DNA of 64,000 bases. Origin: Lachnospiraceae bacterium NC2004 (lineage in GTDB: Bacteria > Bacillota > Clostridia > Lachnospirales > Lachnospiraceae). Of the stretch, positions 40,768 to 50,119 are shown in pieces. The notes under the pieces were generated by a model. That model was not told the origin of the DNA. It was given only the letters and a program-made list of their open reading frames with translations, and made no database searches. Position numbers and translations under genes: made by a program. The stretch covers positions 1 through 64,000 of the forward strand of contig JHXB01000002.1 in assembly GCA_000621905.1 (NCBI GenBank), written 5' to 3'. Every line of letters begins with the position of its first letter. Positions within the stretch are counted from its first letter, which is position 1.

Positions 40768-42816
40768 ATGAGTCAGGATAGAAACGAGAAATTTATCATA
40801 CTGCTTGCTACATTTAGCTCAATAGGCTTAATTATCGAGAATGTTCTTATGCACTGGGAATATTGGGTGCCGATAGTAGTTGCTTTTGGGTTCGTGTCAT
40901 TATGGATTGTACATCTGTCAGACAAGCTTGAATATAATCCCAGAATAATATATTACTTTTTCTATGCCGTTCTATTGGTGTTCTACTATGGCATTCATAA
41001 TACTTCACTATTCGACGTAGCTCTGGTCACGGCTTTGGTTATGATTTCGTATTCGATTCTAAACAAAGTCTTCATGATGAGGGTTTTATTGGCAGAGTTT
41101 TTGGTCATTTTAGCATTCCATCTTTTAAATTTATCAGGTGATGTTGATATCACATACGATAAGTTAACTGTTTCAAGATTTTTACTTCATATCATAGTAG
41201 TATTGCTTGTCTACTTCGTTACTACCAAAACAATCAGTGACAGGCGTGACATTATCGAAGAGAGCGCTTATAAGGACGAGCGCATTGACAAGTATGACAA
41301 GGATATGGAGGACTTCCTTTCTAACATTTCCCATGAGTTAAGAACACCTGTTAACGTTGTTAACGGTATGTCGGATCTTCTCATCAAGAGAAGTATTACG
41401 GAAGCGGAATCAATCAAGAAGGCAGGAATAAGGCTTGCGTACCAGATTGAAGATATTCAGGATTACACAGAGTGTAAGAGAGATAAGGTCTTGCTTGAGG
41501 AAGAGGACTATATGTCACTTTCTCTTATTAATGATGTAGTTAACAGCTACAACCTAATTGACGGGCACGAGAAGCTTGAACTGGTCGTTAATCTTGATCC
41601 TAAGACTCCTACGATGATGAAGGGAGATATCAGGAAGCTTCATAAGATATTCAGACATTTGCTTGATAATGCCGTTAAGTTCACCAGACGCGGCGGAATC
41701 TATGTAAGAATGTATTCTGAGACTACAGATTATGGTGTTAATCTTTGTATAGAGATGACAGATACCGGTGTCGGCATGGATATTGAGTCAATTCAATCTA
41801 TCTCCGAGGGTATGTATCAGGTTAATAAGAAGCGTAACAGAAGCACGGGTGGTGTTGGACTAGGACTGTTTATTGTCTATGGATTTGCACATTCAATGGG
41901 CGGTTTTGTCAAGATAGAGAGTGAGAAGAAGCGTGGAACCACGATAAGAGTCACAATTCCTCAGAAGGTTGTTAACGAGGAGGCATGTCTCAAGTTGGCT
42001 AAAGGCTTTGATGAGGCAATTATATTCCATGTTAAGCCTAACAAGTATAAAGTGCCTAGACTTCGCGATTTCTATCGTATTATGGCATCCGATCTTGCAA
42101 CAGGTATTCGCGTGCCTTTGTATTCTGCAGAGACAGTATACGATGTTGAGCGTCTGAGGGATAAGATGAACGCCAATTATGTATTTATGGGCGAGGATGA
42201 ATACCTTGAAAATGAAGGCTATTTCGAGGTGCTTGCAGAGGAAGGTGCTGTTCTTGTTGTGTCTGCAGGCCCTGATTTTAAGCCGGCTCCTGACGCGCCT
42301 ATTATAGTTATGCCTAAACCTCTTTATGCATATCCGGTGCTTAAGATATTGAACGGAGAGTGTAAAAAGGGTGGCGTAGGTGATGTGAGCACTCAAAAGA
42401 AGGTTGAATTCAATGGGGTTAAGGCTTTGGTTGTTGATGACGAGCCGATGAATCTTGTGGTTGCATCCGGAATATTTAATGATTACGGAATGATTATTGA
42501 CACCGCCGGAAGTGGTAAGGAATCTATCAAGAAGTTTAAAGAGAATGATTACGATGTAGTATTTATGGATCATATGATGCCTGAGATGGACGGTGTTGAG
42601 GCAATGAAGAATATCAAGAGCATTGCCGGTGAAGAGGGCAAGTCAATAGTAGTCATAGCTTTGACTGCCAATGCTGTTTCAGGTGCAAGGGAGATGTTTA
42701 TAAGAGAAGGATTTGACGGATTTGTTGCAAAACCTATTAACAGATCAGATTTTGAGAGGGTAATGTTAAGAGAACTTCCGGAGTATTTGATTGATAGGGG
42801 AGGTGAGAAGCTATGA
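40768..42816 (+). CDS. Hybrid sensor histidine kinase with receiver domain
   Basis: This encodes 682 residues. Five to six TM helices lie in residues 10-155 with almost no extracellular loop, so it probably senses within the membrane. The dimerisation domain has NISHELRTPVN (phospho-acceptor H189), and the HATPase domain has HLLDNAVKFTRRGG, DTGVGMD and GGVGLGLFIVYG. After a ~110-residue linker resembling a degenerate receiver comes an intact REC domain (KALVVDDEPMNLVVAS; acceptor D601 in FMDHMMPEMDG; KPI near the end). No DNA-binding output is attached. It overlaps the next gene by 4 bases, so the two kinases are made together. Confidence 0.92.
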   Translation: MSQDRNEKFIILLATFSSIGLIIENVLMHWEYWVPIVVAFGFVSLWIVHLSDKLEYNPRIIYYFFYAVLLVFYYGIHNTSLFDVALVTALVMISYSILNKVFMMRVLLAEFLVILAFHLLNLSGDVDITYDKLTVSRFLLHIIVVLLVYFVTTKTISDRRDIIEESAYKDERIDKYDKDMEDFLSNISHELRTPVNVVNGMSDLLIKRSITEAESIKKAGIRLAYQIEDIQDYTECKRDKVLLEEEDYMSLSLINDVVNSYNLIDGHEKLELVVNLDPKTPTMMKGDIRKLHKIFRHLLDNAVKFTRRGGIYVRMYSETTDYGVNLCIEMTDTGVGMDIESIQSISEGMYQVNKKRNRSTGGVGLGLFIVYGFAHSMGGFVKIESEKKRGTTIRVTIPQKVVNEEACLKLAKGFDEAIIFHVKPNKYKVPRLRDFYRIMASDLATGIRVPLYSAETVYDVERLRDKMNANYVFMGEDEYLENEGYFEVLAEEGAVLVVSAGPDFKPAPDAPIIVMPKPLYAYPVLKILNGECKKGGVGDVSTQKKVEFNGVKALVVDDEPMNLVVASGIFNDYGMIIDTAGSGKESIKKFKENDYDVVFMDHMMPEMDGVEAMKNIKSIAGEEGKSIVVIALTANAVSGAREMFIREGFDGFVAKPINRSDFERVMLRELPEYLIDRGGEKL

Positions 42817-45800
42817 TAGGCAGATTGATTAATACCTTTAGAGATGCAATAAGTGATTACAACAGGGACTTCTCAGAGCGTATATTCCTTTGGTTTACAT
42901 TGATATCAGAAATAGTTGTGTTTATAGCACTTATCGGAGATTTTTTTACAGGTGAGAATAGAGGAGAGATTATAACTCTCATTGCTACTCTTATATTTGT
43001 TCCCATTTTGTCATTTGTATGCCTACATGTTAATAAGCTTAATGTAGCGTGCGTTGTTATAGTTTTAGGTCTTATATTTGTTATACTTCCTGCATTATTT
43101 TTGTTCGGCGGAGGAATAAGAGGCGGAGGAATTATATGGGTTATATTCGCATTTTTATATACCGGATCGGTGGTAAGCGGTAAGCTAAGAGTCTTTTCAT
43201 TCTGTTCACTTTCAGTATTAACGATTGCGGGATATTGGCTTGATTATAATCATCCAAGATACATAGCTCAGCACACTAAGGATGTCTTCTATATCGATTC
43301 ATGTATATCAATCGTTTTAGTAGGTATCATAGTGTTCATGATGAGCTCTGTCCAGAAGGCACTTTTTATAGATGAGAACAGAAGAGCAAGAGAAGCTGCT
43401 CAAAAAGCTGAAGAGCTTACCAAAGCTCAGAACAGGTTTTTCTCAAGCATGAGCCACGAGATCAGAACTCCTATCAATTCTATATTAGGACTTAATGAGC
43501 TTATACTTAGAGATACAAGCGCATCTGAGGAGGTAGTTAAGGATGCGTCGGGTATTCAGGGTGCAGGTAAGATGCTTTTGGCTCTTATAAATGATATTCT
43601 TGATTTCTCCAAGATGGAAGCCGGAAGTATGGATATAGTTCCTGTCGATTATAAGATAGGTGATACGCTCTCTGAGATAGTTAATATGATATGGCTTAGA
43701 GCACACGATAAGGGACTTGAATTTAATGTTTCGGTTGATCCTAAAGTTCCTACGACCTTATATGGTGATGAGGTCAGAATCAAGCAGATTATCATTAATA
43801 TTCTTAATAACGCTGTTAAGTACACCAAGAGTGGATCGGTTGAATTGCACATAGAGTGCGAGAATATCGAAAAGGACAGCGCTGAGTTAAGCATTTCTGT
43901 ATCTGATACAGGAATGGGAATCAAGAAGGAGGCACTTCCTTATCTGTTTGATGCATTTAAGCGTGTTGACCAAGAGAAGAATAGAATGATAGAAGGTACC
44001 GGATTAGGACTCAGTATCGTTAAGCAGATTGTGGAGCTTATGGGCGGTACCATCAATGTTAACAGTGTTTACGGTGAAGGTTCAACATTTACAATTAACA
44101 TTAAGCAGGGTATATCAGACAGAACTGAGATTGGTGAGCTGAATCTTCATAATCAGAAGGCTGTAAGGGTTAATGAATACGAGAGTAGTTTTAGAGCTCC
44201 TGAGGGTGCGATTCTTATTGTTGATGACAATGAGATGAACCTTGAGGTTGAGAGTAAGCTTCTCGTTGATACTGAGATGGTTATTGATAAGGCGTTAAGC
44301 GGTAAAATTGCGCTTGATATGGCGACAACCCGTCATTATGATGTTATCCTTATGGATCATCTTATGCCAGAGATGGACGGTATTGAATGTTACGAGAAGA
44401 TTAGGAAACAGTCCGGAGGACTTAACAGAAATACTCCGATAGTAATTCTCACTGCTAATGCGGGAAGCGAGAATATAGACATGTATAAGAGAGCGGGATT
44501 TGATGGCTATTTGGTTAAGCCGGTATCCGGAGAATCGCTTGAGAAGACGCTTATTAAGTATATACCGTCAGAAAAGGTTATCTTAAGTGAAAAAATGATG
44601 AGTATGCACGAAGACATAAATGCCGCGGCTGCATACAAGAGTAAGGTACCTGTTATGGTTACGACGACAAGTATGTGTGACCTTCCTCATAATATCATTA
44701 TAGAGAACAACTTAAGTATTTTACCGTTTGAAGTACATACTGATGAAGGTGTATTTAAAGACGGAGTGCAGATGGATGCAAGTGACCTTGTTCGTTACAT
44801 TGAATCTGGCGGTAACGCTGTATCTTCTCCGCCTGATGAAGAAGTGTACACCGAGTTCTTTGCAGAGAATTTAAAGAAAGCACATTATCTTATTCATATA
44901 GCGTTGACTACAAGTATGAGTCTGGATTTTAGGATTGCTTCTGAGGCAGCGAAATCATTTGACAATGTTATCGTAATTAACTCTGAGTGTCTGTCGAGTG
45001 CGACCGGTATACTTGTTATGATTGCCAACAAGCTTGTTCAGCAGAATCTTTCTGTTGAAGAGATAGTTCAAGAGCTTCAAAGTGTTAAGAAGCGTTTGAA
45101 GTGCAGTTTTGTAATAGACAAGACCAAGTATATGGCCCAGAGGGGACTTGTATCCGATAGAGTTCATAAGATGGCTGAGGCACTTGAATTACATCCTTGT
45201 CTCACGTTTAAGAATGATAGGTCAACTATAGGTGGCATATGGATGGGTAACAAGAAGAGGGCGTATAACAGCTACATCAAGAAAGCATTTCCTGTAGATG
45301 TTATTCCTGACTCTGATGTGGTATTTATCACCTATGTGGATGTTCCTATGAAGACATTGTTGTGGATTAAGGACGAGATTCGTAAGTATGCGTACTTTGA
45401 GCATGTAGTGTTTAAACAGGCATCAGCAGCTATTTCTGCTAACTGTGGTCCTGGTACATTTGGTATTTTATATTTCGTAAAGAGTAATAAGTCTTACAAC
45501 TTAGGTTCTTACTTTAGTGAGGATATTATAGATGATTACGAAGAACCGGAAGATGATGAGATCTTAGAGGATGAGATTGACGAGACGGCTGCATTTGACG
45601 AATATTCATACTCAGAACCTGAGATTGTATCAGAGTCTGAGGCTGAGAAACCATGGTATTACAGTATTCCTAACATTGATGCGGATATTGCTATTACCAA
45701 CAGTGGTTCTGAAGATGCGTTTAAGACGGTGCTTGAGATATTCTACGACTCAATCGATGAGAAATATAAAGAGCTTGATGGATATTATACATCTGAAGAT

Positions 45801-46235
45801 TGGGAGAATTATACAATCAAAGTTCACGCTCTTAAGAGTTCGGCCAAGCTTATAGGTGCGATGGAGCTTTCTGAGGAAGCGCAGCGCCTTGAAAATGCAG
45901 GCAAAGAGAAGAATATCGACTATATCAGCGAGCATCATACTCCATTTATGGAAGAATACTTGAACTTCAACGATGTGCTTAGCGAGATTTTTTCTAAGGA
46001 TGGTGCTGAAGGAGCTGAGGATGCTAAGCCGGTTGCTGATGAGTTCTTGATAGAGAGTGTCTATGAAGGACTTTTGAGCGCAGCGGAGGCCATGAATCTC
46101 GATGAGGTTGAGGAGATATTAAATGAACTTAAAGACTATGCTATTCCGGACAGTGAGAAAGACAAGTTCGATGCGATTTATAAGAGCGTTGATAACTTCG
46201 ACTATGACGGAATAATAGCAGCTCTTAAAAGTTAA
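42813..46235 (+). CDS. Hybrid histidine kinase fused to REC, DegV-like and HPt domains
   Basis: This encodes 1,140 residues. Five to six TM helices (about 20-185); MSHEIRTPINS with H215; HATPase NNAVKYTKSG, DTGMGI and GTGLGLSIV; REC with VDDNEMN and acceptor D515 in LMDHLMPEMDG. Residues ~609-885 match a DegV fatty-acid-binding fold: VPVMVTTTSMCDLPHNIIIE, then FKDGVQMDASDLVRYIE, ISTGxSG-like IALTTSMSLDFRIA and LELHPCLTFKNDR. An acidic linker leads to an HPt domain (VHALKSSAKLIGA, H1005). This gives a full relay with an embedded lipid-binding module. The DegV assignment is by motif order. Confidence 0.88.
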   Translation: MIGRLINTFRDAISDYNRDFSERIFLWFTLISEIVVFIALIGDFFTGENRGEIITLIATLIFVPILSFVCLHVNKLNVACVVIVLGLIFVILPALFLFGGGIRGGGIIWVIFAFLYTGSVVSGKLRVFSFCSLSVLTIAGYWLDYNHPRYIAQHTKDVFYIDSCISIVLVGIIVFMMSSVQKALFIDENRRAREAAQKAEELTKAQNRFFSSMSHEIRTPINSILGLNELILRDTSASEEVVKDASGIQGAGKMLLALINDILDFSKMEAGSMDIVPVDYKIGDTLSEIVNMIWLRAHDKGLEFNVSVDPKVPTTLYGDEVRIKQIIINILNNAVKYTKSGSVELHIECENIEKDSAELSISVSDTGMGIKKEALPYLFDAFKRVDQEKNRMIEGTGLGLSIVKQIVELMGGTINVNSVYGEGSTFTINIKQGISDRTEIGELNLHNQKAVRVNEYESSFRAPEGAILIVDDNEMNLEVESKLLVDTEMVIDKALSGKIALDMATTRHYDVILMDHLMPEMDGIECYEKIRKQSGGLNRNTPIVILTANAGSENIDMYKRAGFDGYLVKPVSGESLEKTLIKYIPSEKVILSEKMMSMHEDINAAAAYKSKVPVMVTTTSMCDLPHNIIIENNLSILPFEVHTDEGVFKDGVQMDASDLVRYIESGGNAVSSPPDEEVYTEFFAENLKKAHYLIHIALTTSMSLDFRIASEAAKSFDNVIVINSECLSSATGILVMIANKLVQQNLSVEEIVQELQSVKKRLKCSFVIDKTKYMAQRGLVSDRVHKMAEALELHPCLTFKNDRSTIGGIWMGNKKRAYNSYIKKAFPVDVIPDSDVVFITYVDVPMKTLLWIKDEIRKYAYFEHVVFKQASAAISANCGPGTFGILYFVKSNKSYNLGSYFSEDIIDDYEEPEDDEILEDEIDETAAFDEYSYSEPEIVSESEAEKPWYYSIPNIDADIAITNSGSEDAFKTVLEIFYDSIDEKYKELDGYYTSEDWENYTIKVHALKSSAKLIGAMELSEEAQRLENAGKEKNIDYISEHHTPFMEEYLNFNDVLSEIFSKDGAEGAEDAKPVADEFLIESVYEGLLSAAEAMNLDEVEEILNELKDYAIPDSEKDKFDAIYKSVDNFDYDGIIAALKS

Positions 46236-46255
46236 TTGAAAAGTAAGGTGCTTAT

Positions 46256-47779
46256 ATGGACAATATTATTAAAATAAACGATGCCGTTAACGGCTTCGCA
46301 TGGGGTACTTTCGGACTTTCACTTTTGATTGGAACGGGTCTTATCTGTACAGTAATTACGGGTTTCTTTCAGATTACACACCTTAAGCATTGGTTTAGTA
46401 AGACTTTTGGTTCAATCAGAAAGGAAGGACGAGTCATCAATGATGCCGGCGCGTTATCACAGTATAGGGCGTTTTGTACGGCACTTTGTGCTACGATAGG
46501 AACCGGTAATATAGCGGGAGTATCTACTGCTATATGTATCGGAGGTCCTGGTGCTGTTTTCTGGATGTGGGTTGCCGCTTTCTTTGGAATGATGGTTAAG
46601 TATTCAGAGAATGTCCTAGGATTATATTACAGGCGACGCAACAGTGAAGGTGCGTGGTCCGGTGGCGCGATGTACTATCTTCAGGATGGTTTAGGTTCTA
46701 AGAAACACTGCAGATTGCTTGGAAGGATTCTAGGTGTGCTGTTTTGTTTATTCACAATGCTTGCCTCATTCGGTATAGGTAATATGAGCCAGATTAACAA
46801 GATTACAATTAATTTTGAGACGACATTCTTGTCACGTGTTCATGTCGGTGAATTTATGGGTCGTCCCGGTGTAGACTGGTTCATCGGTTTGGTGTTAATG
46901 GCAACGACTGCATTTATCTTAAAAGGCGGATTTAGAAGGCTTGCAGCATTTTCTGAGAAAATGATACCGCTTATGGCAATTGTATATGTGGCAGGATGTT
47001 TGCTTGTAATCCTGATACATTATTCAGCTATTCCGGCAGTGTTTGGATCGATATTTAAGTTTGCTTTGGGACCTGCGGCAGTTAAAGGTGGAGCAGTGGG
47101 TAGCGCAGTGCAGCTTGCATTTGTCACGATTAAGAACGGTTGTAAGAGAGGTGTGTTCTCTAATGAAGCCGGACTTGGTTCTTCGGTTATGGTTCACTCT
47201 AATTCGAGTGTAAGAGAGCCGGTCAGACAGGGAATGTGGGGTATTGCAGAGGTATTTCTTGATACTATCGTAATATGTACCATGACTGCGGTTGTTGTCT
47301 TAAGTTCAGGTGCAATCGATCTTAAGACGGGATTGGTTAAAGAGGGAATCAATGATGCAACTTTGGTTGCGCAGACATTTGGCAACACATTCGGTAAGCC
47401 GGGTGAGTGGTTTGTTGTTATTGCAATCACGTTGTTTGCATTTACAACCGTTATGGGATGGTCAATTTACGGAGCGAAAGCTACAGAGTATCTTTTTGGC
47501 GTGACTTGTGCTAAAATATACAGGGTTATATTTATTATGTTGATAATATTTGGTGCGGTGATGGAATCCAATCTCGCGTGGGACATCTCCGATACATTTA
47601 ACGGTTTGATGATGATTCCTAACCTTATTGGAATTGTATCATTATCGCCGCTTATTATAAAACTGACCAAAAACTACATGGACAGAAGAGTGAAGGGCAA
47701 GGATATAGAACCGATGCTTTCTTATGATTCTGACATACAAAAGGAGGCTTGTAGGGCAATAAGTAAAGGTGCTGATTGA
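46256..47779 (+). CDS. AGCS-family sodium:alanine/glycine symporter
   Basis: This encodes 507 residues, about 11 TM helices. Family blocks: GTGLICTVITGFFQITHLKH, LCATIGTGNIAGVSTAICIG, GPGAVFWMWVAAFFGMMVKY, GVFSNEAGLGSS and WSIYGAKATEYLFG. It imports alanine, glycine or related amino acids with Na+. It starts 20 bases after the DegV-kinase gene with AAGTAAGGTG upstream, so it is probably cotranscribed with the kinases and may supply their signal or be their target. Confidence 0.93.
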   Translation: MDNIIKINDAVNGFAWGTFGLSLLIGTGLICTVITGFFQITHLKHWFSKTFGSIRKEGRVINDAGALSQYRAFCTALCATIGTGNIAGVSTAICIGGPGAVFWMWVAAFFGMMVKYSENVLGLYYRRRNSEGAWSGGAMYYLQDGLGSKKHCRLLGRILGVLFCLFTMLASFGIGNMSQINKITINFETTFLSRVHVGEFMGRPGVDWFIGLVLMATTAFILKGGFRRLAAFSEKMIPLMAIVYVAGCLLVILIHYSAIPAVFGSIFKFALGPAAVKGGAVGSAVQLAFVTIKNGCKRGVFSNEAGLGSSVMVHSNSSVREPVRQGMWGIAEVFLDTIVICTMTAVVVLSSGAIDLKTGLVKEGINDATLVAQTFGNTFGKPGEWFVVIAITLFAFTTVMGWSIYGAKATEYLFGVTCAKIYRVIFIMLIIFGAVMESNLAWDISDTFNGLMMIPNLIGIVSLSPLIIKLTKNYMDRRVKGKDIEPMLSYDSDIQKEACRAISKGAD

Positions 47780-47800
47780 TTACGAAAGGAGGATGGTTTG

Positions 47801-48019
47801 ATGAAAGATATAGTACGTGAGAAGATGACCAAGATTCTCTTGGGAGAGCTTACATATACGTCTTCTAATCTTGCATTGAACATGCTTATTACCAAAATGC
47901 AGAAAAAAATATTAGATGATCCTTCCAACATGGATGCGTGTATGGAGGAGATAGAACAGTTCGCAGCGAAGAGTCCGATAATAGCGAAGGTGGATTTTTC
48001 AAATATCGCTAAATTGTAG
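47801..48019 (+). CDS. Small helical protein, unknown function
   Basis: This encodes 72 residues beginning MKDIVREKMTKILLGELTYT. AGGAGG lies 8 bases before the ATG at 47801. The sequence is amphipathic and helical with no Cys, TM segment or known motif. It sits between the AGCS symporter and the DUF6976-like gene, apparently in the same transcript. Function is not predicted. Confidence 0.65.
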   Translation: MKDIVREKMTKILLGELTYTSSNLALNMLITKMQKKILDDPSNMDACMEEIEQFAAKSPIIAKVDFSNIAKL

Positions 48020-48049
48020 GAGTATATTTACTGTAAGGAGGTTTTTTAT

Positions 48050-49012
48050 ATGTTGATTACACTTGAAGAAACTATTGAGTTGATTAATTCCGGTAAAGCA
48101 TTACACATTGCAGCGGATGATTCGCTGTTATCTAAGCTCCCTAAAGGTAATTGGATAGGTGGAACAACACCATATTTCATAGCAGAAGAAGGTGGAATAA
48201 CTACCAAAGATAAACTCTTTGTAAGCGTAATTGATTACGCTGAGGAAGTACGTATCGCATCATATGGCAAATACAACGTTTTTCAGATTGTTGAAGAGTG
48301 CTATGACAATGGACTTACAGTGATTATTCTGCCATATGGCTCTGATGTTGCTGCTAAGTATGGCAAGGATGCTCCGGAGGTTGAGGAGCTTTTGATGCAT
48401 CCGACAGTCGGATGGATATCGGGAGCAGATCTTGCTAGCAATGATGTTGCTAAAGTTTATAATGGAACAACAGGTGAGGCATATACAGATAAGGCGGTTG
48501 TTCTCTATATCAAGCTTCCTGAAGATAAGGCGGCACTTATCAATATCATTAATATATTTAAAGATGACAAGAATGATCCGGTAATAAGATTTAAAGATAA
48601 TGATTTAGGCGTTAAGATGTGTAAAGTTAACGGGCAGGAAGTTAATTTTGCCGAGTATATCAAGAATAAGGGCATTGACGTAGGTATGCCTTTGGTTGCT
48701 GACTATAACGGTTCTTACATCAATACATCGATTAAGGCTGTCAGTGATGACAGAGTTGATTTTTATGCACCTGTATTTAGTGATGTGGATTATCGTTTTG
48801 CTGTTAAGATTAACGATTACGCCGGCGAGTTTAGAGATAAGGTTAATCAGGCAGGAGACAAGAAGCCTGTGTTCACATGTAACTGTGTATTGAATTACTT
48901 AAACGGTAATTTGGAGGGTGAGAAGCTTAATCCGTACGTAGGGCCTGTTACATTTGGAGAGGTGGCATATCAGTTGCTTAATCAGACATTGGTATACTGC
49001 GAGATTTTGTAA
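48050..49012 (+). CDS. DUF6976-like soluble protein
   Basis: This encodes 320 residues. From memory it resembles proteins labelled DUF6976: LPKGNWIGGTTPYFIAEEGG near residue 30, HPTVGWISGADL, VYNGTTGEAYTDKAVVLYIK, PLVADYNGSYINTSIKAV and the end FTCNCVLNYLNGNLEGEKLN, then GPVTFGEVAYQLLNQTLVY. The closing CNCxLNYL...TFGE segment is reminiscent of FIST_C sensory domains. No catalytic residues are known. It ends just before a long terminator hairpin. The assignment cannot be verified here. Confidence 0.6.
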   Translation: MLITLEETIELINSGKALHIAADDSLLSKLPKGNWIGGTTPYFIAEEGGITTKDKLFVSVIDYAEEVRIASYGKYNVFQIVEECYDNGLTVIILPYGSDVAAKYGKDAPEVEELLMHPTVGWISGADLASNDVAKVYNGTTGEAYTDKAVVLYIKLPEDKAALINIINIFKDDKNDPVIRFKDNDLGVKMCKVNGQEVNFAEYIKNKGIDVGMPLVADYNGSYINTSIKAVSDDRVDFYAPVFSDVDYRFAVKINDYAGEFRDKVNQAGDKKPVFTCNCVLNYLNGNLEGEKLNPYVGPVTFGEVAYQLLNQTLVYCEIL

Positions 49013-49028
49013 TTATGTGAGTGTTGTT

Positions 49029-49083
49029 GCTATTGTAAAAATCAGTATTTTTTGGTATACTGACTTTTACAGTAGCTTTTTTT
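49029..49083 (+). terminator. Long hairpin terminator with promoter-like boxes inside
   Basis: GCTATTGTAAAAATCAGTAT pairs with ATACTGACTTTTACAGTAGC (one wobble, one mismatch), followed by seven T residues. Within it, TTGTAA (49033) and TATACT (49056) are 17 bases apart and could form the promoter of the gene at 49104. Confidence 0.8.
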
Positions 49084-49103
49084 ATTAAAGGAGGAATTAT
49101 TAT

Positions 49104-50108
49104 ATGAAGATTAAGAAGATTGTTGCTCTGGCACTTTCGCTTGCTTTGGTTTTAGGGCTTTATAATCCTGTTAACTCTAAGGCAGCAGACAGTTCTCTTT
49201 CTCTTAAGGGACAGGTTTATACAATCAATGCAACTACAACATCTACTACTATCCAATGGCCTAATGTTGTCGGTGCAAGTCAGTATTTGATTTCGTATGC
49301 TGATATATCAAAGCTTTCTAAAGACGCTAATGGCAAGTACATTGGAGAATATACGAATATAACTGTTGGTGCCGAGACTACTAAGTACAAGATTAAAGGT
49401 CTTGGAAAGGCGAGTTATTATGTTACTGTTGCGCCTATAGATGCAAGTGGATTAACCGGTGAATTAGGAAGCACATTTGTAACACCTAAGAAGACCAAGA
49501 TAGTAGGCATTTTAGCTGAAACTACTGGTGCTTCTGCGGGCGATTACAGTGTTAAAACAGGATGGAATTATCCATTGGCAGAGGGTGTTCAGGTTCAACT
49601 TGTGAGCGCAAAGGGTAAAGTGGTTCAATCTAAAACATTGACAGATGCCGAAGCTGAATCTATGAATGATACTTACACATTCTATGGAGTTAAGAGATCA
49701 TCAGCATACTATGTTCGTGTAAGAGGATATAACACCTTTACAGGTGGTGAGAAGAAAGGTCAGAAGTACTATGGCCCATGGTCAACCGCTTCTAAGACAT
49801 CTATATTCGCGCCACTGCCAACCATCACTTCACAGAGCAAGGATGTTAAGAAGAGCTCAGTTAAGATGAAGTGGAAGAAGGTTAAGGGAGCTGTTTCTTA
49901 TACAGTTTACGGTGGTAAGACCAAGGATTCTATGAAGAAGAAGAAGACTCTCAAGAAGACTTCATACACAATCAAGGGTATTAATACCAGAGGTTCAGCT
50001 GAATCAGGCGGTTATTATGTTGCTGTAGTTGCCAATGTTAAGATTAAGGGCAAGAAGAAGAGCTCAGATAAGAATTGCTACATTCATGCATGGACTTATG
50101 TATACTAG
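49104..50108 (+). CDS. Secreted fibronectin type III-like repeat protein
   Basis: This encodes 334 residues with a Sec signal (MKIKKIVALALSLALVLGLY, cut after NSKA near 27). About three Fn3-like repeats follow: TSTTIQWPNVVGASQYLISY (first), a variant around WNYPLAEGVQVQLVSAKGKV, and SSVKMKWKKVKGAVSYTVYG (third), each with the Trp/Tyr pattern of this fold. The last repeat is very basic (KTKDSMKKKKTLKKTSYTIK). No sortase signal is seen, so it is presumably released or held by charge. Confidence 0.75.
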   Translation: MKIKKIVALALSLALVLGLYNPVNSKAADSSLSLKGQVYTINATTTSTTIQWPNVVGASQYLISYADISKLSKDANGKYIGEYTNITVGAETTKYKIKGLGKASYYVTVAPIDASGLTGELGSTFVTPKKTKIVGILAETTGASAGDYSVKTGWNYPLAEGVQVQLVSAKGKVVQSKTLTDAEAESMNDTYTFYGVKRSSAYYVRVRGYNTFTGGEKKGQKYYGPWSTASKTSIFAPLPTITSQSKDVKKSSVKMKWKKVKGAVSYTVYGGKTKDSMKKKKTLKKTSYTIKGINTRGSAESGGYYVAVVANVKIKGKKKSSDKNCYIHAWTYVY

Positions 50109-50119
50109 GAGCGATAGAA

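Noticed and set aside
41893-42573. 226-codon minus-strand frame within the first hybrid kinase gene
   Set aside because: The sense strand encodes conserved kinase and receiver motifs throughout; the antisense product is His/Arg-rich without recognisable domains.
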